61,242 nt of DNA, taken from positions 1 through 61,242 of the forward strand of contig JAGOAL010000008.1 of NCBI GenBank assembly GCA_017983975.1. The letters run 5' to 3'. Positions within the stretch are counted from its first letter, which is position 1, and the number at the start of each line of letters is the position of its first letter. The notes beneath the pieces were generated by a model. It was not told where the DNA came from and ran no database searches. It was given only the letters and a program-made list of their open reading frames with translations. The stretch is from Flavobacterium sp. (GTDB taxonomy: Bacteria; Bacteroidota; Bacteroidia; Flavobacteriales; Flavobacteriaceae). Of the stretch, positions 42,038 through 51,630 are shown piece after piece. Made by a program: the position numbers and the translations under genes.

Positions 42038-43298
42038 AATCGTTCTTGTTTATTTGTATAGAAACTGTTATTCCTCCTGCTTCATTATTTTTCACAGCCA
42101 CTTGCCACTTATGCCATTCGCAAACTCGTTTTACATAAGATAAGCCAATGCCAAATCCTTCGATATCTTTATTGTCTTGACGCGCAACTCGATAAAATTT
42201 ATCAAACACAAAAGGCAAATCTTTTTCGGGAATACCTATGCCGTGATCTGTAAATTCTAACGTTAATCCTTTTACTGATTCGATAGCATTAATCTGAATT
42301 TTTGCTTCATTTTCAGAATATTTAACCGCATTATCAATCACATTATAAATTAAATTATAAAAATGAAACTCATCTGCACTTATATAAAATTGTTTTGCTA
42401 TTAAAACCTCAACCTTAATTTCTTTATGATGCTTTAATACTATATTTTCTTTAACCAATTCTAAAATAGCGTTGACATCAACTTTTGATTTTTCCAACAC
42501 AATTTGGTTACTATCAGTTTTAGCGACATACAGAATTTTTTCAATGTGCTGATTTAGTTTATTGCTTTGATTGATAATAATTTGAATATACTTAGATAAT
42601 TTAGGGTTGTCTTTGATTTCATTTTGCGAATTCGCATAATTAGATGCAATTAATATAGAAGCTAAAGGCGTTTTAAATTCATGGGTCATATTGTTGATAA
42701 AATCCCTCTGTAACTCAGTATATCGTTTTTGCTGAAGCATTAAGAATACCGAATAAACATATATAATAAGGACTAAAAATAAAACTCCTGTAAACACCCA
42801 ATATTGACTAAGACTTGTAAAATAACTTTGTTTTAAGTTTGGAAAACGAATGGCAAAATAATAGGTTAAATCGGTGTTTTTAGAAAAACAGTCGGCACAC
42901 ATTTTAGAAGGTTTTCCGTCTATTGAAATGTAATTTCCATAAACCATAGATTCTGAACTACAGTCATAAATGGCATATTCAAAATCCAATTCTAATTTAA
43001 CTTTTTCGAATTCTGTTTTTAGATAATGTTCCAGAATTCTGTTTTCAAAAACGTCATTAACATTAACAATAAAATAATTGGCGCTTACTTTTTTAATTAG
43101 ATTTCCAACAGGCATTTCAGAATTATTATCCTGATATATTTTTTCAACCACATCTTGTAAAGCAAAATGGATTTTATCCTCGGTATCTCGCTTTTCAAAT
43201 ACATAGGCTTGGTTAAGTAAGAACAATTGCATAATAATTACCCCTACAATGGCCAAAAAGCCTATAAATATTACCGTATTAAATTTATTAAATTTCAT
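42030..43298 (-). CDS. Sensor histidine kinase of the two-component pair
   Basis: A 422-residue kinase with two membrane helices (about 7-27 and 170-192) flanking a 140-residue extracytoplasmic sensor with cysteines (KMCADCF). The H box is NNMTHEFKTPLASI, the N box YNVIDNAVKYSEN and the G boxes DHGIGIPEKDLPF and GFGIGLSYVKRV. The start at 43298 (MKFNKFNTV) is preferred to 43331 because the helix follows directly. It overlaps its response regulator gene by 8 nt. The sensor Cys pair may bind metal or sense redox state; this is a guess. Confidence 0.92.
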   Translation of the reverse strand: MKFNKFNTVIFIGFLAIVGVIIMQLFLLNQAYVFEKRDTEDKIHFALQDVVEKIYQDNNSEMPVGNLIKKVSANYFIVNVNDVFENRILEHYLKTEFEKVKLELDFEYAIYDCSSESMVYGNYISIDGKPSKMCADCFSKNTDLTYYFAIRFPNLKQSYFTSLSQYWVFTGVLFLVLIIYVYSVFLMLQQKRYTELQRDFINNMTHEFKTPLASILIASNYANSQNEIKDNPKLSKYIQIIINQSNKLNQHIEKILYVAKTDSNQIVLEKSKVDVNAILELVKENIVLKHHKEIKVEVLIAKQFYISADEFHFYNLIYNVIDNAVKYSENEAKIQINAIESVKGLTLEFTDHGIGIPEKDLPFVFDKFYRVARQDNKDIEGFGIGLSYVKRVCEWHKWQVAVKNNEAGGITVSIQINKNDYE

Positions 43299-43341
43299 AT
43301 TGACACCGATATTACAAAAATTGTGTGGCATAAAAACACCA

Positions 43342-43379
43342 TTAACAACTCGTTAACAATCATTTGAATGTGATTAACA
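43342..43379. promoter_or_regulatory. Three phased TTAACA repeats, candidate response-regulator operator
   Basis: TTAACA occurs at 43342-43347, 43353-43358 and 43374-43379, starts 11 and 21 nt apart, that is one and two helical turns. OmpR-family dimers bind direct repeats of this period. The site lies between the kinase gene and the DUF1573 gene, with the third copy at the -33 position of the latter. Confidence 0.5.
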
Positions 43380-43399
43380 TCTCCTTTTTTTCGATTGTG

Positions 43400-43407
43400 T
43401 AGCTTTG
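43400..43407 (+). promoter_or_regulatory. -7 element of the DUF1573 gene
   Basis: TAGCTTTG fits TAnnTTTG, 37 nt before the ATG at 43445. The -33 TTG is lacking; a TTAACA repeat occupies that position. Confidence 0.55.
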
Positions 43408-43444
43408 TAACACAAAATTAAAATAACTAAAATTATTATAAGGT

Positions 43445-43945
43445 ATGAAATCAATTAAATTATCAATCATTGCATTATTTATTGCAAGCGCCTCTTTTGC
43501 TCAGACTAAAGACACAAAAACTGTAAAAGCTCCGGCACCAGTTGCTGTTCCTGCTCCAGTTGCTGTTCCTGCTCCACCACCAGCACCAAAACAATCTGTT
43601 ATTAAATGGGATCAGGAAATGCATGATTTTGGTGATATTCCAAAAGGAATTCCTGCAACTTATGAATTTACTTTCACAAATAACACAAAAGAAACAATTC
43701 TTATTACAAGTGTAAAACCTGCTTGTGGTTGTACTGCAGCAAATTACACAAAAACTCCTATTAAACCAGGAGAAAAAGGAACTGTAGAAGCTACTTTTAA
43801 TGCTGCTTCTGTTGCTCCATTTCAAAAATCAGTTACTGTAATGACTAATGAAGGTGGTGTTGAATCTATTAAAACATTATCTTTCAAAGGAAAAGTAATT
43901 GAAACAGCTACAGATGCTGATAAAAAAACAGACATTAAATCTTAA
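43445..43945 (+). CDS. DUF1573 domain secreted protein
   Basis: A 166-residue protein with a signal peptide (about 1-19), a Pro/Ala/Val linker (about 28-50), and a single DUF1573 domain (about 55-150) containing HDFGDIPKG, FTNNTKETILITSVKPACGC and PGEKGTVEATF. DUF1573 is an Ig-like fold, common in Bacteroidota envelopes, function unknown. The linker is encoded partly by a tandem 18-bp repeat (43541-43576). It is divergent from a two-component system whose candidate operator overlaps its promoter. Confidence 0.88.
   Translation: MKSIKLSIIALFIASASFAQTKDTKTVKAPAPVAVPAPVAVPAPPPAPKQSVIKWDQEMHDFGDIPKGIPATYEFTFTNNTKETILITSVKPACGCTAANYTKTPIKPGEKGTVEATFNAASVAPFQKSVTVMTNEGGVESIKTLSFKGKVIETATDADKKTDIKS
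43541..43576 (+). repeat. Tandem 18-bp repeat in the DUF1573 linker
   Basis: Two exact copies of GTTGCTGTTCCTGCTCCA encode VAVPAP twice. Copy-number change would lengthen or shorten the linker by six residues without changing the frame. Confidence 0.85.
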
Positions 43946-43973
43946 TTATAATTCAACTTTTTTACATCTTAAG

Positions 43974-44001
43974 AAAACCATCTGAATATTCAGGTGGTTT
44001 T
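43974..44001 (+). terminator. Terminator after the DUF1573 gene
   Basis: AAAACCATCTGAA pairs with TTCAGGTGGTTTT to make a 13-bp stem (one G-U) with a 2-nt loop, followed by a T-run. Confidence 0.9.
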
Positions 44002-44016
44002 TTTTATATTTACTAA

Positions 44017-44490
44017 ATGGAAAAGGCAATTATAAATACCCCTCTAGGAATTACAGAAATTCAAGGCGATGAAAATGGAATTTCAAAAATTTATATTAGG
44101 GATGAAAATGTTGAAATTACATCAAAAATTCCGAGTAAATTAAAAGAGGCGGTTATACAACTCCAAGAATATTTTGAGGGTAAAAGAACACATTTTACCT
44201 TTTTGTTACATCCATCAGGAACTGAATTTCAAAAAAAAGTATGGCAAGAATTACTCAATATCCCTTTTGGAAAAACATGTTCTTATTTAGAATTGTCAAA
44301 AAAATTGGGAGATGTAAAAGCAATTAGAGCCGTAGCTGCAGCAAATGGTAAAAACCCATTATGGATTGTTGTTCCTTGCCACCGAGTTATTGGTTCAGAT
44401 GGATCGTTAACAGGGTATGCTGGCGGATTATGGAGAAAAAAGTGGTTGCTGGAACATGAAAATCCTAGTGCCCAAAAAACTTTGTTTTAA
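44017..44490 (+). CDS. ogt: Methylated-DNA--protein-cysteine methyltransferase
   Basis: A 157-residue suicide DNA repair protein that takes the methyl group from O6-methylguanine. The acceptor motif is VVPCHRVIGSDGSLTGYAGG (PCHR, Cys about 124), and FGKTCSYLELSKKLG with RAVAAANGKNP forms the helix-turn-helix. It has the short N-terminal domain of the Ogt type, without the Ada regulatory part. It lies after the terminator of the DUF1573 gene. Confidence 0.95.
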   Translation: MEKAIINTPLGITEIQGDENGISKIYIRDENVEITSKIPSKLKEAVIQLQEYFEGKRTHFTFLLHPSGTEFQKKVWQELLNIPFGKTCSYLELSKKLGDVKAIRAVAAANGKNPLWIVVPCHRVIGSDGSLTGYAGGLWRKKWLLEHENPSAQKTLF

Positions 44491-44551
44491 TTTTTTTAAA
44501 ACCAATCTAACTTTTTTCTATTTTTATAACACAAATTGATCCAATTACTAC

Positions 44552-45709
44552 ATGAAATTCTTGCTGAAATTCCTAAAATGGTTTGCGATTTTTATTGCAA
44601 CGCTAATTATTGCTCTGTATATTTTTGATGTTGATTATTTACTTCGTGCAGTAAAAACAATTTATTTCAAAGGATACACTACTGCATTCTTGGAAGATTA
44701 TAAAGAATTTCCCAATCGAGAAATTAAAAAAGGAATAGCGCAACCTTGGTCAATTGCTTCCGATTATAATTCAGTTACAGCAACTCAAAATCTAGAGAAA
44801 ACACATAAAGAACTCAAAACCATTGCGTTTCTAATTATTAAAAATGATAGCATTTGGCATGAAAGTTATTTTGATGGATTTGATAAAAACTCAAAATCTA
44901 ATTCCTTTTCCATGGCAAAAAGTATTGTTACGATGGCGCTAGGAAAAGCGATTATGGAAGGAAAAATTAAAAGTTTAGAACAAAAAGTAACCGATTTCTT
45001 TCCGGAATTAAAAGGAAAATTTGCAAAAGAAGTCACTGTAGGCGATTTATCCTCAATGGCTTCTGGTTTAAATTGGGATGAAAAATATTACAGTCCGTTT
45101 TCAATCGTAACACGCGCCTATTTTGATGATGATTTAGACAATATAATTCTTGGTTTAAACATCAATGAAAAACCTGGAAAATCGTTCAAATATTTAAGTG
45201 GTGCTACCCAATTATTAGCTATGTGTCTTGAAAAAGCAACGGGAGAACATTTATCAGATTATGTTTCAAAACACTTTTGGCAACCCATGGGAGCCGAAAA
45301 TGATGCGCTTTGGCAATTAGATGAAGCTCCTGACGGCATTGAAAAAGCCTATTGTTGTATCGCCAGCAACGCTAGAGATTTTGCCCGATTTGGAAAATTA
45401 TATTTAAATAATGGAAATTGGAATGGCAAACAATTATTAGACAGCACTTTTGTTAAAAAATGTATCACACCGCGTTTTAAAGAGTCACCTCAGTATGGTT
45501 ATGGATGGTGGATGCATACCGTTTTAGGTAAAAAATTATATTATATGCGAGGTCACTTAGGCCAATTTGTCATTGTAATTCCTGAAGATCAATTAATCAT
45601 TGTTAGACTTGGTCATTTAAAAGGTCTACAAACAAAAGAAGATCCGCACAGTAATGATTTATACACGTATGTTGAAGAAACATACCAAATGCTTAATAAT
45701 CGTAAATAA
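44552..45709 (+). CDS. Serine hydrolase, class C beta-lactamase-like family
   Basis: A 385-residue protein with an N-terminal membrane anchor (about 8-28) and a penicillin-binding fold. The nucleophile motif SxxK is SFSMAKSIV (about 126), the second is probably YLSGATQ (about 212) and the third MRGHLGQFVIV (HxG in place of KTG). Proteins like this are esterases, peptidases or relatives of 6-aminohexanoate hydrolase; substrate unknown. Resistance to beta-lactams cannot be inferred. Confidence 0.87.
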   Translation: MKFLLKFLKWFAIFIATLIIALYIFDVDYLLRAVKTIYFKGYTTAFLEDYKEFPNREIKKGIAQPWSIASDYNSVTATQNLEKTHKELKTIAFLIIKNDSIWHESYFDGFDKNSKSNSFSMAKSIVTMALGKAIMEGKIKSLEQKVTDFFPELKGKFAKEVTVGDLSSMASGLNWDEKYYSPFSIVTRAYFDDDLDNIILGLNINEKPGKSFKYLSGATQLLAMCLEKATGEHLSDYVSKHFWQPMGAENDALWQLDEAPDGIEKAYCCIASNARDFARFGKLYLNNGNWNGKQLLDSTFVKKCITPRFKESPQYGYGWWMHTVLGKKLYYMRGHLGQFVIVIPEDQLIIVRLGHLKGLQTKEDPHSNDLYTYVEETYQMLNNRK

Positions 45710-45738
45710 AATTCTGTAACCCCTAAAAAAATTAAAAT

Positions 45739-46452
45739 ATGATTGAAAAAATAAATCTAAACAACATCTTATTTTTAGATATCGAAACCGTTCCTGAGCA
45801 TGAAAATTATGCTGTTTTAGACCAAGAAACCCAGTATTTATGGGAACACAAAACACAATACCAGCGAAAAGACGACGTTTCGGGCGAAGATTTTTATGAA
45901 AGAGCCGGAATTTGGGCCGAATTTGGAAAAATCATTACTATTTCTGTCGGATATTTTGTTAATAAAGCAGACATTCGAAACTTTAGAGTAACCAGTTTTT
46001 GGGGCGACGAAAAGAAAATTTTACACGATTTTTCAAATCTATTAAACACACACTTCAACGGAGCCCAACATCTTTTGTGTGGTCATAATGCTAAAGAATT
46101 TGACATTCCATTTATTGCCCGAAGAATGATTATTAACGGAATTGCTTTGCCAAACAAACTTAATTTATTTGGTAAAAAACCTTGGGAAGTGCCGCATTTA
46201 GATACTTTAGAATTATGGAAATTTGGCGATTATAAACATTTCACATCATTAAAATTATTAACCAAAGTTTTAGGTGTTCCTTCACCAAAAGATGATATTG
46301 ACGGCAGCGAAGTGGCACATGTTTATTATGTAGAAAATAATATTGACCGAATCATCACGTATTGCGAAAAAGATGTCATTGCAGTAGCACAAATTTTTCT
46401 TCGCCTAAGAAGAGAAGAATTATTAATTGAAGACGAAATTATACATGTATAA
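45739..46452 (+). CDS. DnaQ-like 3'-5' exonuclease of the PolB exonuclease type
   Basis: A 237-residue RNase H-fold protein: ILFLDIETVPE (first two acidic residues, about 13), LCGHNAKEFDIPFIARR (about 115) and the final TYCEKDVIAVAQIFLRL (about 211, DEDDy-type Tyr/Asp). Such stand-alone proteins resemble the exonuclease domain of family B polymerases and may act in DNA repair or RNA trimming. No polymerase domain is present. Confidence 0.88.
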   Translation: MIEKINLNNILFLDIETVPEHENYAVLDQETQYLWEHKTQYQRKDDVSGEDFYERAGIWAEFGKIITISVGYFVNKADIRNFRVTSFWGDEKKILHDFSNLLNTHFNGAQHLLCGHNAKEFDIPFIARRMIINGIALPNKLNLFGKKPWEVPHLDTLELWKFGDYKHFTSLKLLTKVLGVPSPKDDIDGSEVAHVYYVENNIDRIITYCEKDVIAVAQIFLRLRREELLIEDEIIHV

Positions 46453-46466
46453 AATAATTTTCAAAA

Positions 46467-46496
46467 TTGAATTTTAGTCTTGATTTACTACATTTA
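46467..46496 (+). promoter_or_regulatory. Promoter of the nucleoside-recognition protein gene
   Basis: TTG at 46467-46469 is followed after 19 nt by TACATTTA, a near-consensus -7 box that ends 14 nt before the ATG at 46511. Confidence 0.5.
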
Positions 46497-46510
46497 CAAA
46501 AAAATAGCAC

Positions 46511-47950
46511 ATGGTTTTAAGCAGATTTTGGTTAGTCATATTTATTTCGTCAATCTTTTTTATTGTTTTCGGACTGTTTTCTTCGCAATACTATTCTATT
46601 GATTATGTATTGAATGGCAAACAAGGCGAACCCCTTTTAATAGGAGAAAAATATTTAAAAGAAGTGCCTAAATTTGTACAAGATAGTGTCCAAAAAGCCG
46701 AAGACAAAACTTTCATTATTAATAAAAATGAAGCTGATGCCGACACCACTTATGTGTACAACAATCAAACGGTAAAAATATACAGCGGAAAACAAAAAGC
46801 AGATGGTTTACTGCCTATGACCAAAAGCAGTTTGTTTGATTTGATTCTGCCGTTAATGGCTTATTTGTCATTTTTCTGTGGAATTATGGAATTACTAATT
46901 ATTTCTGGCGCTTCTGAACGATTAGCTAAAAAACTAAGCCCATTATTTGCTAAAGTTTTTCCTTCTATCCCAAAAAATCACGAGTCTATATCTTACATGA
47001 CATTGAATTTTGCAGCGAACTTTTTAGGTTTGGATTCTGCGGCTACTCCTTTTGGATTAAAGGCCATGCAAAGTTTACAGGAACTCAACGAAGATAAAGA
47101 CCGAGCCAGTGATGCCCAAATCATGTTTATGTGTTTGCATGCAGCAGGTTTAACATTAATTCCCACTTCAATCATTGGTTATCGCGCTGCCGAAAACGCT
47201 GCTAATCCTGCCGATGTAATGTTGCCGTGTATTATAACTTCATTTGTAGGAACAATTGCCGCTTTTATTTTAGTTGGAATTAAACAACGAGTTAATTTCA
47301 AAAGCGCCTCTTTACTAGCGGTTTTAATGGGGGTAATCGGAGCAATTGTTGGATTATTATTTTACGTAAACAGTTTAGATTTAATCGGAAAAAATTATTT
47401 TACTTCTAACCTTTCGGGATTATTATTGATACTAATCATCGGGGGAACTTTGATATTTTCCTTCGTTCAAGAGAAAAAATTCGTAGCACAAAAAACTACT
47501 ATTTTCGACACATTTGTATCTGGAGCTAACAACGGATTAAAAACGGGAGTCACTATTTTTCCTTATGTAATGGGAATGTTAGTCGCTATTTCGTTATTCA
47601 GAAATAGTGGTCTATTTGAAAATATTGCAAACGGAATTTCGTTTGTTTTTGCACATTTGGGAGTCGCTAAAGAAATCACCGATTCATTGCCTGTTGCCAT
47701 GTTGCGACCTTTTAGTTCTGGTGGTTCCCGAGGGTTTATGATTGATGCAATGAAGCAATTTGGTCCTGATTCTTTAACGGGAAGATTGAGTTGTATTTTC
47801 CAATGTAGTGCCGAAACAACGTTTTACGTAATTGCCGTTTATTTTGGAAGTATCAATGTGAAAAACACACGTTATACTTTAGGAATGATGCTTTTAGTGG
47901 ATTTAATTTGTGTGATTACAGCGATTTTTGTGGCGAGTTGGTTTTTTTAA
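46511..47950 (+). CDS. Nucleoside recognition (Gate) domain membrane protein, SpmA/SpmB fusion type
   Basis: A 479-residue protein with about ten helices. The first Gate-like half contains MTLNFAANFLGLDSAATPFGLKAM (about 157-180), as in SpmA, and the second NNGLKTGVTIFPYVMGMLVA with MLRPFSSGGSRGFMID (about 395), as in SpmB. Bacillus makes these as two spore maturation proteins; Bacteroidota carry a fused form in non-spore-formers. Transport is likely but the substrate is unknown. A 60-residue extracytoplasmic segment follows the first helix. Confidence 0.88.
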   Translation: MVLSRFWLVIFISSIFFIVFGLFSSQYYSIDYVLNGKQGEPLLIGEKYLKEVPKFVQDSVQKAEDKTFIINKNEADADTTYVYNNQTVKIYSGKQKADGLLPMTKSSLFDLILPLMAYLSFFCGIMELLIISGASERLAKKLSPLFAKVFPSIPKNHESISYMTLNFAANFLGLDSAATPFGLKAMQSLQELNEDKDRASDAQIMFMCLHAAGLTLIPTSIIGYRAAENAANPADVMLPCIITSFVGTIAAFILVGIKQRVNFKSASLLAVLMGVIGAIVGLLFYVNSLDLIGKNYFTSNLSGLLLILIIGGTLIFSFVQEKKFVAQKTTIFDTFVSGANNGLKTGVTIFPYVMGMLVAISLFRNSGLFENIANGISFVFAHLGVAKEITDSLPVAMLRPFSSGGSRGFMIDAMKQFGPDSLTGRLSCIFQCSAETTFYVIAVYFGSINVKNTRYTLGMMLLVDLICVITAIFVASWFF

Positions 47951-47999
47951 GATATACTAATTAACCACATTTCATTTTTTCAATCCCGGCAAAAATCCG

Positions 48000-48007
48000 T
48001 AACTTTA
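48000..48007 (+). promoter_or_regulatory. Weak -7 element of the fumarase gene
   Basis: TAACTTTA differs from TAnnTTTG at the last base and lies 21 nt before the ATG at 48029. No -33 TTG was found. Confidence 0.35.
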
Positions 48008-48028
48008 CCTTTCAAAACTTACACACAA

Positions 48029-49630
48029 ATGGACTTTTTATATCAAGACCCGTATCCCATTTTAAAAGACGATACAACCTACAAAAAATTAACTTCAGAT
48101 TTTGTAAAAATTGAACAACTTGGCGATAGAGAAATCTTAGTGGTTGACCCAAAAGGATTAGAATTATTAGCTCAAGAAGCGATGGACGACGTTTCGTTTA
48201 TGTTACGTTCGGCACATTTACAAAAACTAAGAAACATAATTGAAGACCCAGAAGCGACTGACAACGACCGATTTGTAGCCTATAATTTATTACAAAACGC
48301 TGCTGTGGCTGTAGAAGGTCAATTGCCTTCTTGCCAAGATACAGGAACGGCGATTGTAGTAGCCAAAAAAGGTGAAAACGTGTACACAGGTGTGGAAGAT
48401 GGCGAATGGTTATCCAAAGGAATTTACAATACGTACCAAAATAAAAATCTTCGTTACTCGCAAATTGTTCCGATTTCGATGTTTGAAGAAAAAAATTCGG
48501 GTTCCAATTTACCCGCACAAATTGATATTTATGCGAAAAAAGGAAATTCTTATGAGTTTTTATTTTTAACAAAAGGTGGTGGTTCGGCCAACAAAACGTT
48601 CTTGTATCAAAAAACAAAATCGTTGTTAAATGAAAAATCGTTAGACGAATTTGTTCGCGAACGCATTATGGATTTAGGAACAGCAGCTTGTCCTCCGTAT
48701 CATTTGGCTTTAGTAATTGGCGGTACATCTGCAGAAGCAAATTTAGCAGCCGTGAAAAAAGCATCAGCAGGATATTATGACAATTTACCAACTTCTGGAA
48801 ACATGTCGGGTCAAGCGTTTCGCGATTTAGAATGGGAAAAAAGAGTACAAATCATTTGTCAAGAAAGTCAAATTGGAGCACAATTTGGTGGAAAATATTT
48901 AACGCATGATGTTCGTGTCATTCGTTTACCTCGACATGCAGCTTCTTGTCCAGTGGGAATGGGAGTTTCTTGTTCGGCAGATAGAAATATCAAAGGAAAA
49001 ATCACGAAAGAGGGTATTTTCTTAGAGCAACTAGAAACTAATCCAGGTCAGTTTTTACCTGCAACAGCACCTCATTTAGAGCCAGCCGTAGAAATTGATT
49101 TGAACAAGCCGATGTCGGAAATTTTAGCAGAGTTATCAAAATACCCAATCAAAACCCGTTTGAAATTAAACGGAACGTTGATTGTAGCTCGTGATATCGC
49201 TCATGCAAAAATCAAAGAATTGTTAGGCGCTGGAAAACCAATGCCAGCGTATTTTAAAAATCATCCTGTATATTACGCAGGTCCAGCAAAAACGCCAGAC
49301 GGCATGCCATCAGGAAGTTTTGGACCCACAACCGCAGGAAGAATGGACGTTTATGTAGATGAATTCCAAGCGGCTGGCGGAAGTATGATTATGTTAGCCA
49401 AAGGAAACCGAAGCAAAGACGTAATGAATGCCTGTAAAAAACACGGCGGATTCTATTTGGGTTCAATTGGAGGTCCTGCTGCTATTTTAGCCAAAGAAAA
49501 CATTTTATCAGTAGAAGTCGTAGATTTTGAAGAATTAGGCATGGAAGCCGTTCGTAAAATAACAGTAAAAGATTTCCCAGCATTTATTATTACTGATGAC
49601 AAAGGAAATGATTTTTTTATGAATTTATAA
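48029..49630 (+). CDS. Class I fumarate hydratase (iron-sulfur type)
   Basis: Interconverts fumarate and malate in the TCA cycle. The 533-residue protein resembles E. coli FumA/FumB, with cluster cysteines in [12 protein letters not shown] (about 101), [12 protein letters not shown] (about 220) and [12 protein letters not shown] (about 314), then the C-terminal domain with [20 protein letters not shown] and [14 protein letters not shown]. These enzymes use an oxygen-sensitive [4Fe-4S] cluster, noteworthy beside the oxygen-using HemF and desaturase in this window. Confidence 0.95.
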   Translation: MDFLYQDPYPILKDDTTYKKLTSDFVKIEQLGDREILVVDPKGLELLAQEAMDDVSFMLRSAHLQKLRNIIEDPEATDNDRFVAYNLLQNAAVAVEGQLPSCQDTGTAIVVAKKGENVYTGVEDGEWLSKGIYNTYQNKNLRYSQIVPISMFEEKNSGSNLPAQIDIYAKKGNSYEFLFLTKGGGSANKTFLYQKTKSLLNEKSLDEFVRERIMDLGTAACPPYHLALVIGGTSAEANLAAVKKASAGYYDNLPTSGNMSGQAFRDLEWEKRVQIICQESQIGAQFGGKYLTHDVRVIRLPRHAASCPVGMGVSCSADRNIKGKITKEGIFLEQLETNPGQFLPATAPHLEPAVEIDLNKPMSEILAELSKYPIKTRLKLNGTLIVARDIAHAKIKELLGAGKPMPAYFKNHPVYYAGPAKTPDGMPSGSFGPTTAGRMDVYVDEFQAAGGSMIMLAKGNRSKDVMNACKKHGGFYLGSIGGPAAILAKENILSVEVVDFEELGMEAVRKITVKDFPAFIITDDKGNDFFMNL

Positions 49631-49682
49631 AACGGGAAAAACTAAGTCAAATTAACTATAGTTTTTTAAATCAAATTAGGTA

Positions 49683-50555
49683 TTGAAGCCAACTCTATTA
49701 ATTTTAGCGGCTGGATTAGGTTCGCGTTACGGAGGATTAAAACAATTAGAAGAAATAGGTCCTAATGGAGAAATCATTATGGATTATTCCATTCATGACG
49801 CCTTAAAAGCAGGATTTAAAGAGGTGATTTTAATAGTTCAAGAATCAATGATTCCTATTTTAACAGAACGATATATTGCACAAAAACAATTACCTATTTC
49901 TTTTGTGATTCAGGAAAATATACTGAAAATCAATAATGTTATATACGAAAACACTAAACCATGGGGCACTGCTTATGCGCTTTGGTGTGCTCGAAAAAAA
50001 ATTAAAGGTAATTTTTTACTAATTAACGCCGATGATTTCTATGGTCAAAACTCGTTTGCTTTAGCTTATTCGCATTTATCTCAAAATACTACTCCCTGCG
50101 CAATAGTTTTTCCAGTTTATAAAACGCTATCTCAAAACGGAACTGTAAATCGGGCAGAAATTCAGATGGAAAATGGGATGTTAATTAATTCTTCTGAAAG
50201 AGAAAAAATAGAATTTTCAGACGAAGGCATTTTTTATCCAAATGAAAATGGGCAAAAAACAAAGCTAGAAAAAGATACTTTAGTTTCCATGAATATGTGG
50301 GGATTTACATCGGAAATTTTCAACTACTTAGAAGACGATTTGAGCGATTTTATAGTACATTGGAAAACAAATCAATCGATTGAATATCAACTACCTAAAG
50401 TTGTTGCTGGCATGACAAAAAAGGGAATCTACCAAGTCAAAATTATTCCTACTGATGAAACGTGGATTGGAATTACATATCAAGAAGATAAAGAGATTGC
50501 TGCTAAATTATTGCAAAAATTGCATCTGGATGGAACATACAAAACAGTACTATGA
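49683..50555 (+). CDS. Sugar-phosphate nucleotidyltransferase
   Basis: A 290-residue cytosolic protein that begins KPTLLILAAGLGSRYGGLKQ, the NTP-binding signature of sugar nucleotidyltransferases, with NADDFYGQNSF (the catalytic Asp region, about 115). Such enzymes make NDP-sugars from sugar-1-phosphate. The start codon is TTG at 49683; no ATG lies nearby without losing the signature. It overlaps the kinase-like gene by 4 nt and precedes a GH109 gene, suggesting that it forms UDP-N-acetylhexosamine from the kinase product. The exact sugar is not proven. Confidence 0.88.
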   Translation: MKPTLLILAAGLGSRYGGLKQLEEIGPNGEIIMDYSIHDALKAGFKEVILIVQESMIPILTERYIAQKQLPISFVIQENILKINNVIYENTKPWGTAYALWCARKKIKGNFLLINADDFYGQNSFALAYSHLSQNTTPCAIVFPVYKTLSQNGTVNRAEIQMENGMLINSSEREKIEFSDEGIFYPNENGQKTKLEKDTLVSMNMWGFTSEIFNYLEDDLSDFIVHWKTNQSIEYQLPKVVAGMTKKGIYQVKIIPTDETWIGITYQEDKEIAAKLLQKLHLDGTYKTVL

Positions 50556-51577
50556 AAGAGCAATTAATAAAAATAATGGAAGCCTTTTTTGATACTATAG
50601 ATATTCAAGAAATAACCACTATTCAAAGTGGATTAATTAATAATACCTACAAAATAACTACCGACAAAGGCGATTTTATAGTACAGCAATTGAATCAAAA
50701 TGTCTTTCAAAACAGTAATGCGCTTTTAAATAATAAAATTAAAATTTGTCATTTTCTTGAATCAAAACAATTTCCTACTATTACTTATCTCCGTTCAAGA
50801 GAAGGATTGTTTTATGTCAAAGAGGGTGCTGATATTTGGCAATTATCTTGCTTTATACCTTCAACCGTAAAAGATCGGATAGATTCTACTGAGGTAGCTA
50901 CAAAAGCAGGTGAACATTTAGCACAATTCCATGAAGCGTTATTAGATTTTCCATTGGAGGAATTAGAATACACCATTCCTGATTTTCATAATACTTGTAA
51001 ACGCTATGCTGATTTTTTAGAGAATGTAGCAAAAGCAAATGCTGATCGATTAGTATTGGCTAAAGATGAAATCAAAAAATTACAGCTTTTTTATCCTAAA
51101 ATTAAAAAAATTGCAACAGCTATTCAAGAAGGAATAATTCCGCTGAGAGTTGTGCATAATGATACCAAAATAAGCAATATGCTTTTTGATGATTTTGGAT
51201 CCATTATTTGTTTAATTGATTTTGATACGTTAATGCCTGGTAGCGTTTTACATGATGTAGGAGATGCGCTGCGATCTGGAACTAATACTGCAACTGAGGA
51301 AGAAAAAGAGTTGGCAAAAGTCAATTTTGACCATACTATTTATGAAGCATTTATGAAAGCCTATTTAGATATTGCTCAAGGTTTTTTAACAAAAGAAGAG
51401 CTTGAAAACATTCACTTAAGCTTGCCTTTATTGCTGTTTGAACAAAGTTGTCGCTTTTTAGGTGATTTTCTTATCAATGACCCATACTATTCTACCCAAT
51501 ATGAATTGCAAAATTTAGTTCGAACCAAAACCCAACTTAAATTACTAGAGCAAGTAAGTGACTATTTTAAACTATAA
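50552..51577 (+). CDS. NahK-like anomeric sugar kinase (APH fold)
   Basis: A 341-residue protein of the aminoglycoside phosphotransferase fold. The catalytic loop is VVHNDTKISNMLFDD (about 194), and the metal motif CLIDFDTLMPGS (about 221). HNDTKxxN rather than the antibiotic-kinase HGDxxxxN is typical of N-acetylhexosamine 1-kinases (NahK), which phosphorylate GlcNAc or GalNAc at C1. Overlap with the nucleotidyltransferase gene fits a salvage route to an NDP-amino sugar. Resistance activity is unlikely. Confidence 0.85.
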   Translation: MKEQLIKIMEAFFDTIDIQEITTIQSGLINNTYKITTDKGDFIVQQLNQNVFQNSNALLNNKIKICHFLESKQFPTITYLRSREGLFYVKEGADIWQLSCFIPSTVKDRIDSTEVATKAGEHLAQFHEALLDFPLEELEYTIPDFHNTCKRYADFLENVAKANADRLVLAKDEIKKLQLFYPKIKKIATAIQEGIIPLRVVHNDTKISNMLFDDFGSIICLIDFDTLMPGSVLHDVGDALRSGTNTATEEEKELAKVNFDHTIYEAFMKAYLDIAQGFLTKEELENIHLSLPLLLFEQSCRFLGDFLINDPYYSTQYELQNLVRTKTQLKLLEQVSDYFKL

Positions 51578-51595
51578 TTTGTCAAATAAATTTTT

Positions 51596-51603
51596 TATAT
51601 TTG
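51596..51603 (+). promoter_or_regulatory. -7 element of the GH109 gene
   Basis: TATATTTG fits TAnnTTTG and ends 27 nt before the ATG at 51631. TTTG at 51578-51581 is only 14 nt upstream, too close for a normal -33. Confidence 0.5.
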
Positions 51604-51630
51604 ATTTAATTCCCATCAAAACTTAATATT

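Noticed and set aside
48198..48617. A 139-codon open frame opposite the fumarase gene
   Set aside because: Antisense to conserved fumarase sequence; Phe/His/Leu-rich product without motifs.
50552..51577. Aminoglycoside resistance kinase
   Set aside because: The HNDTK loop and the sugar-gene neighbours point to an anomeric sugar kinase.
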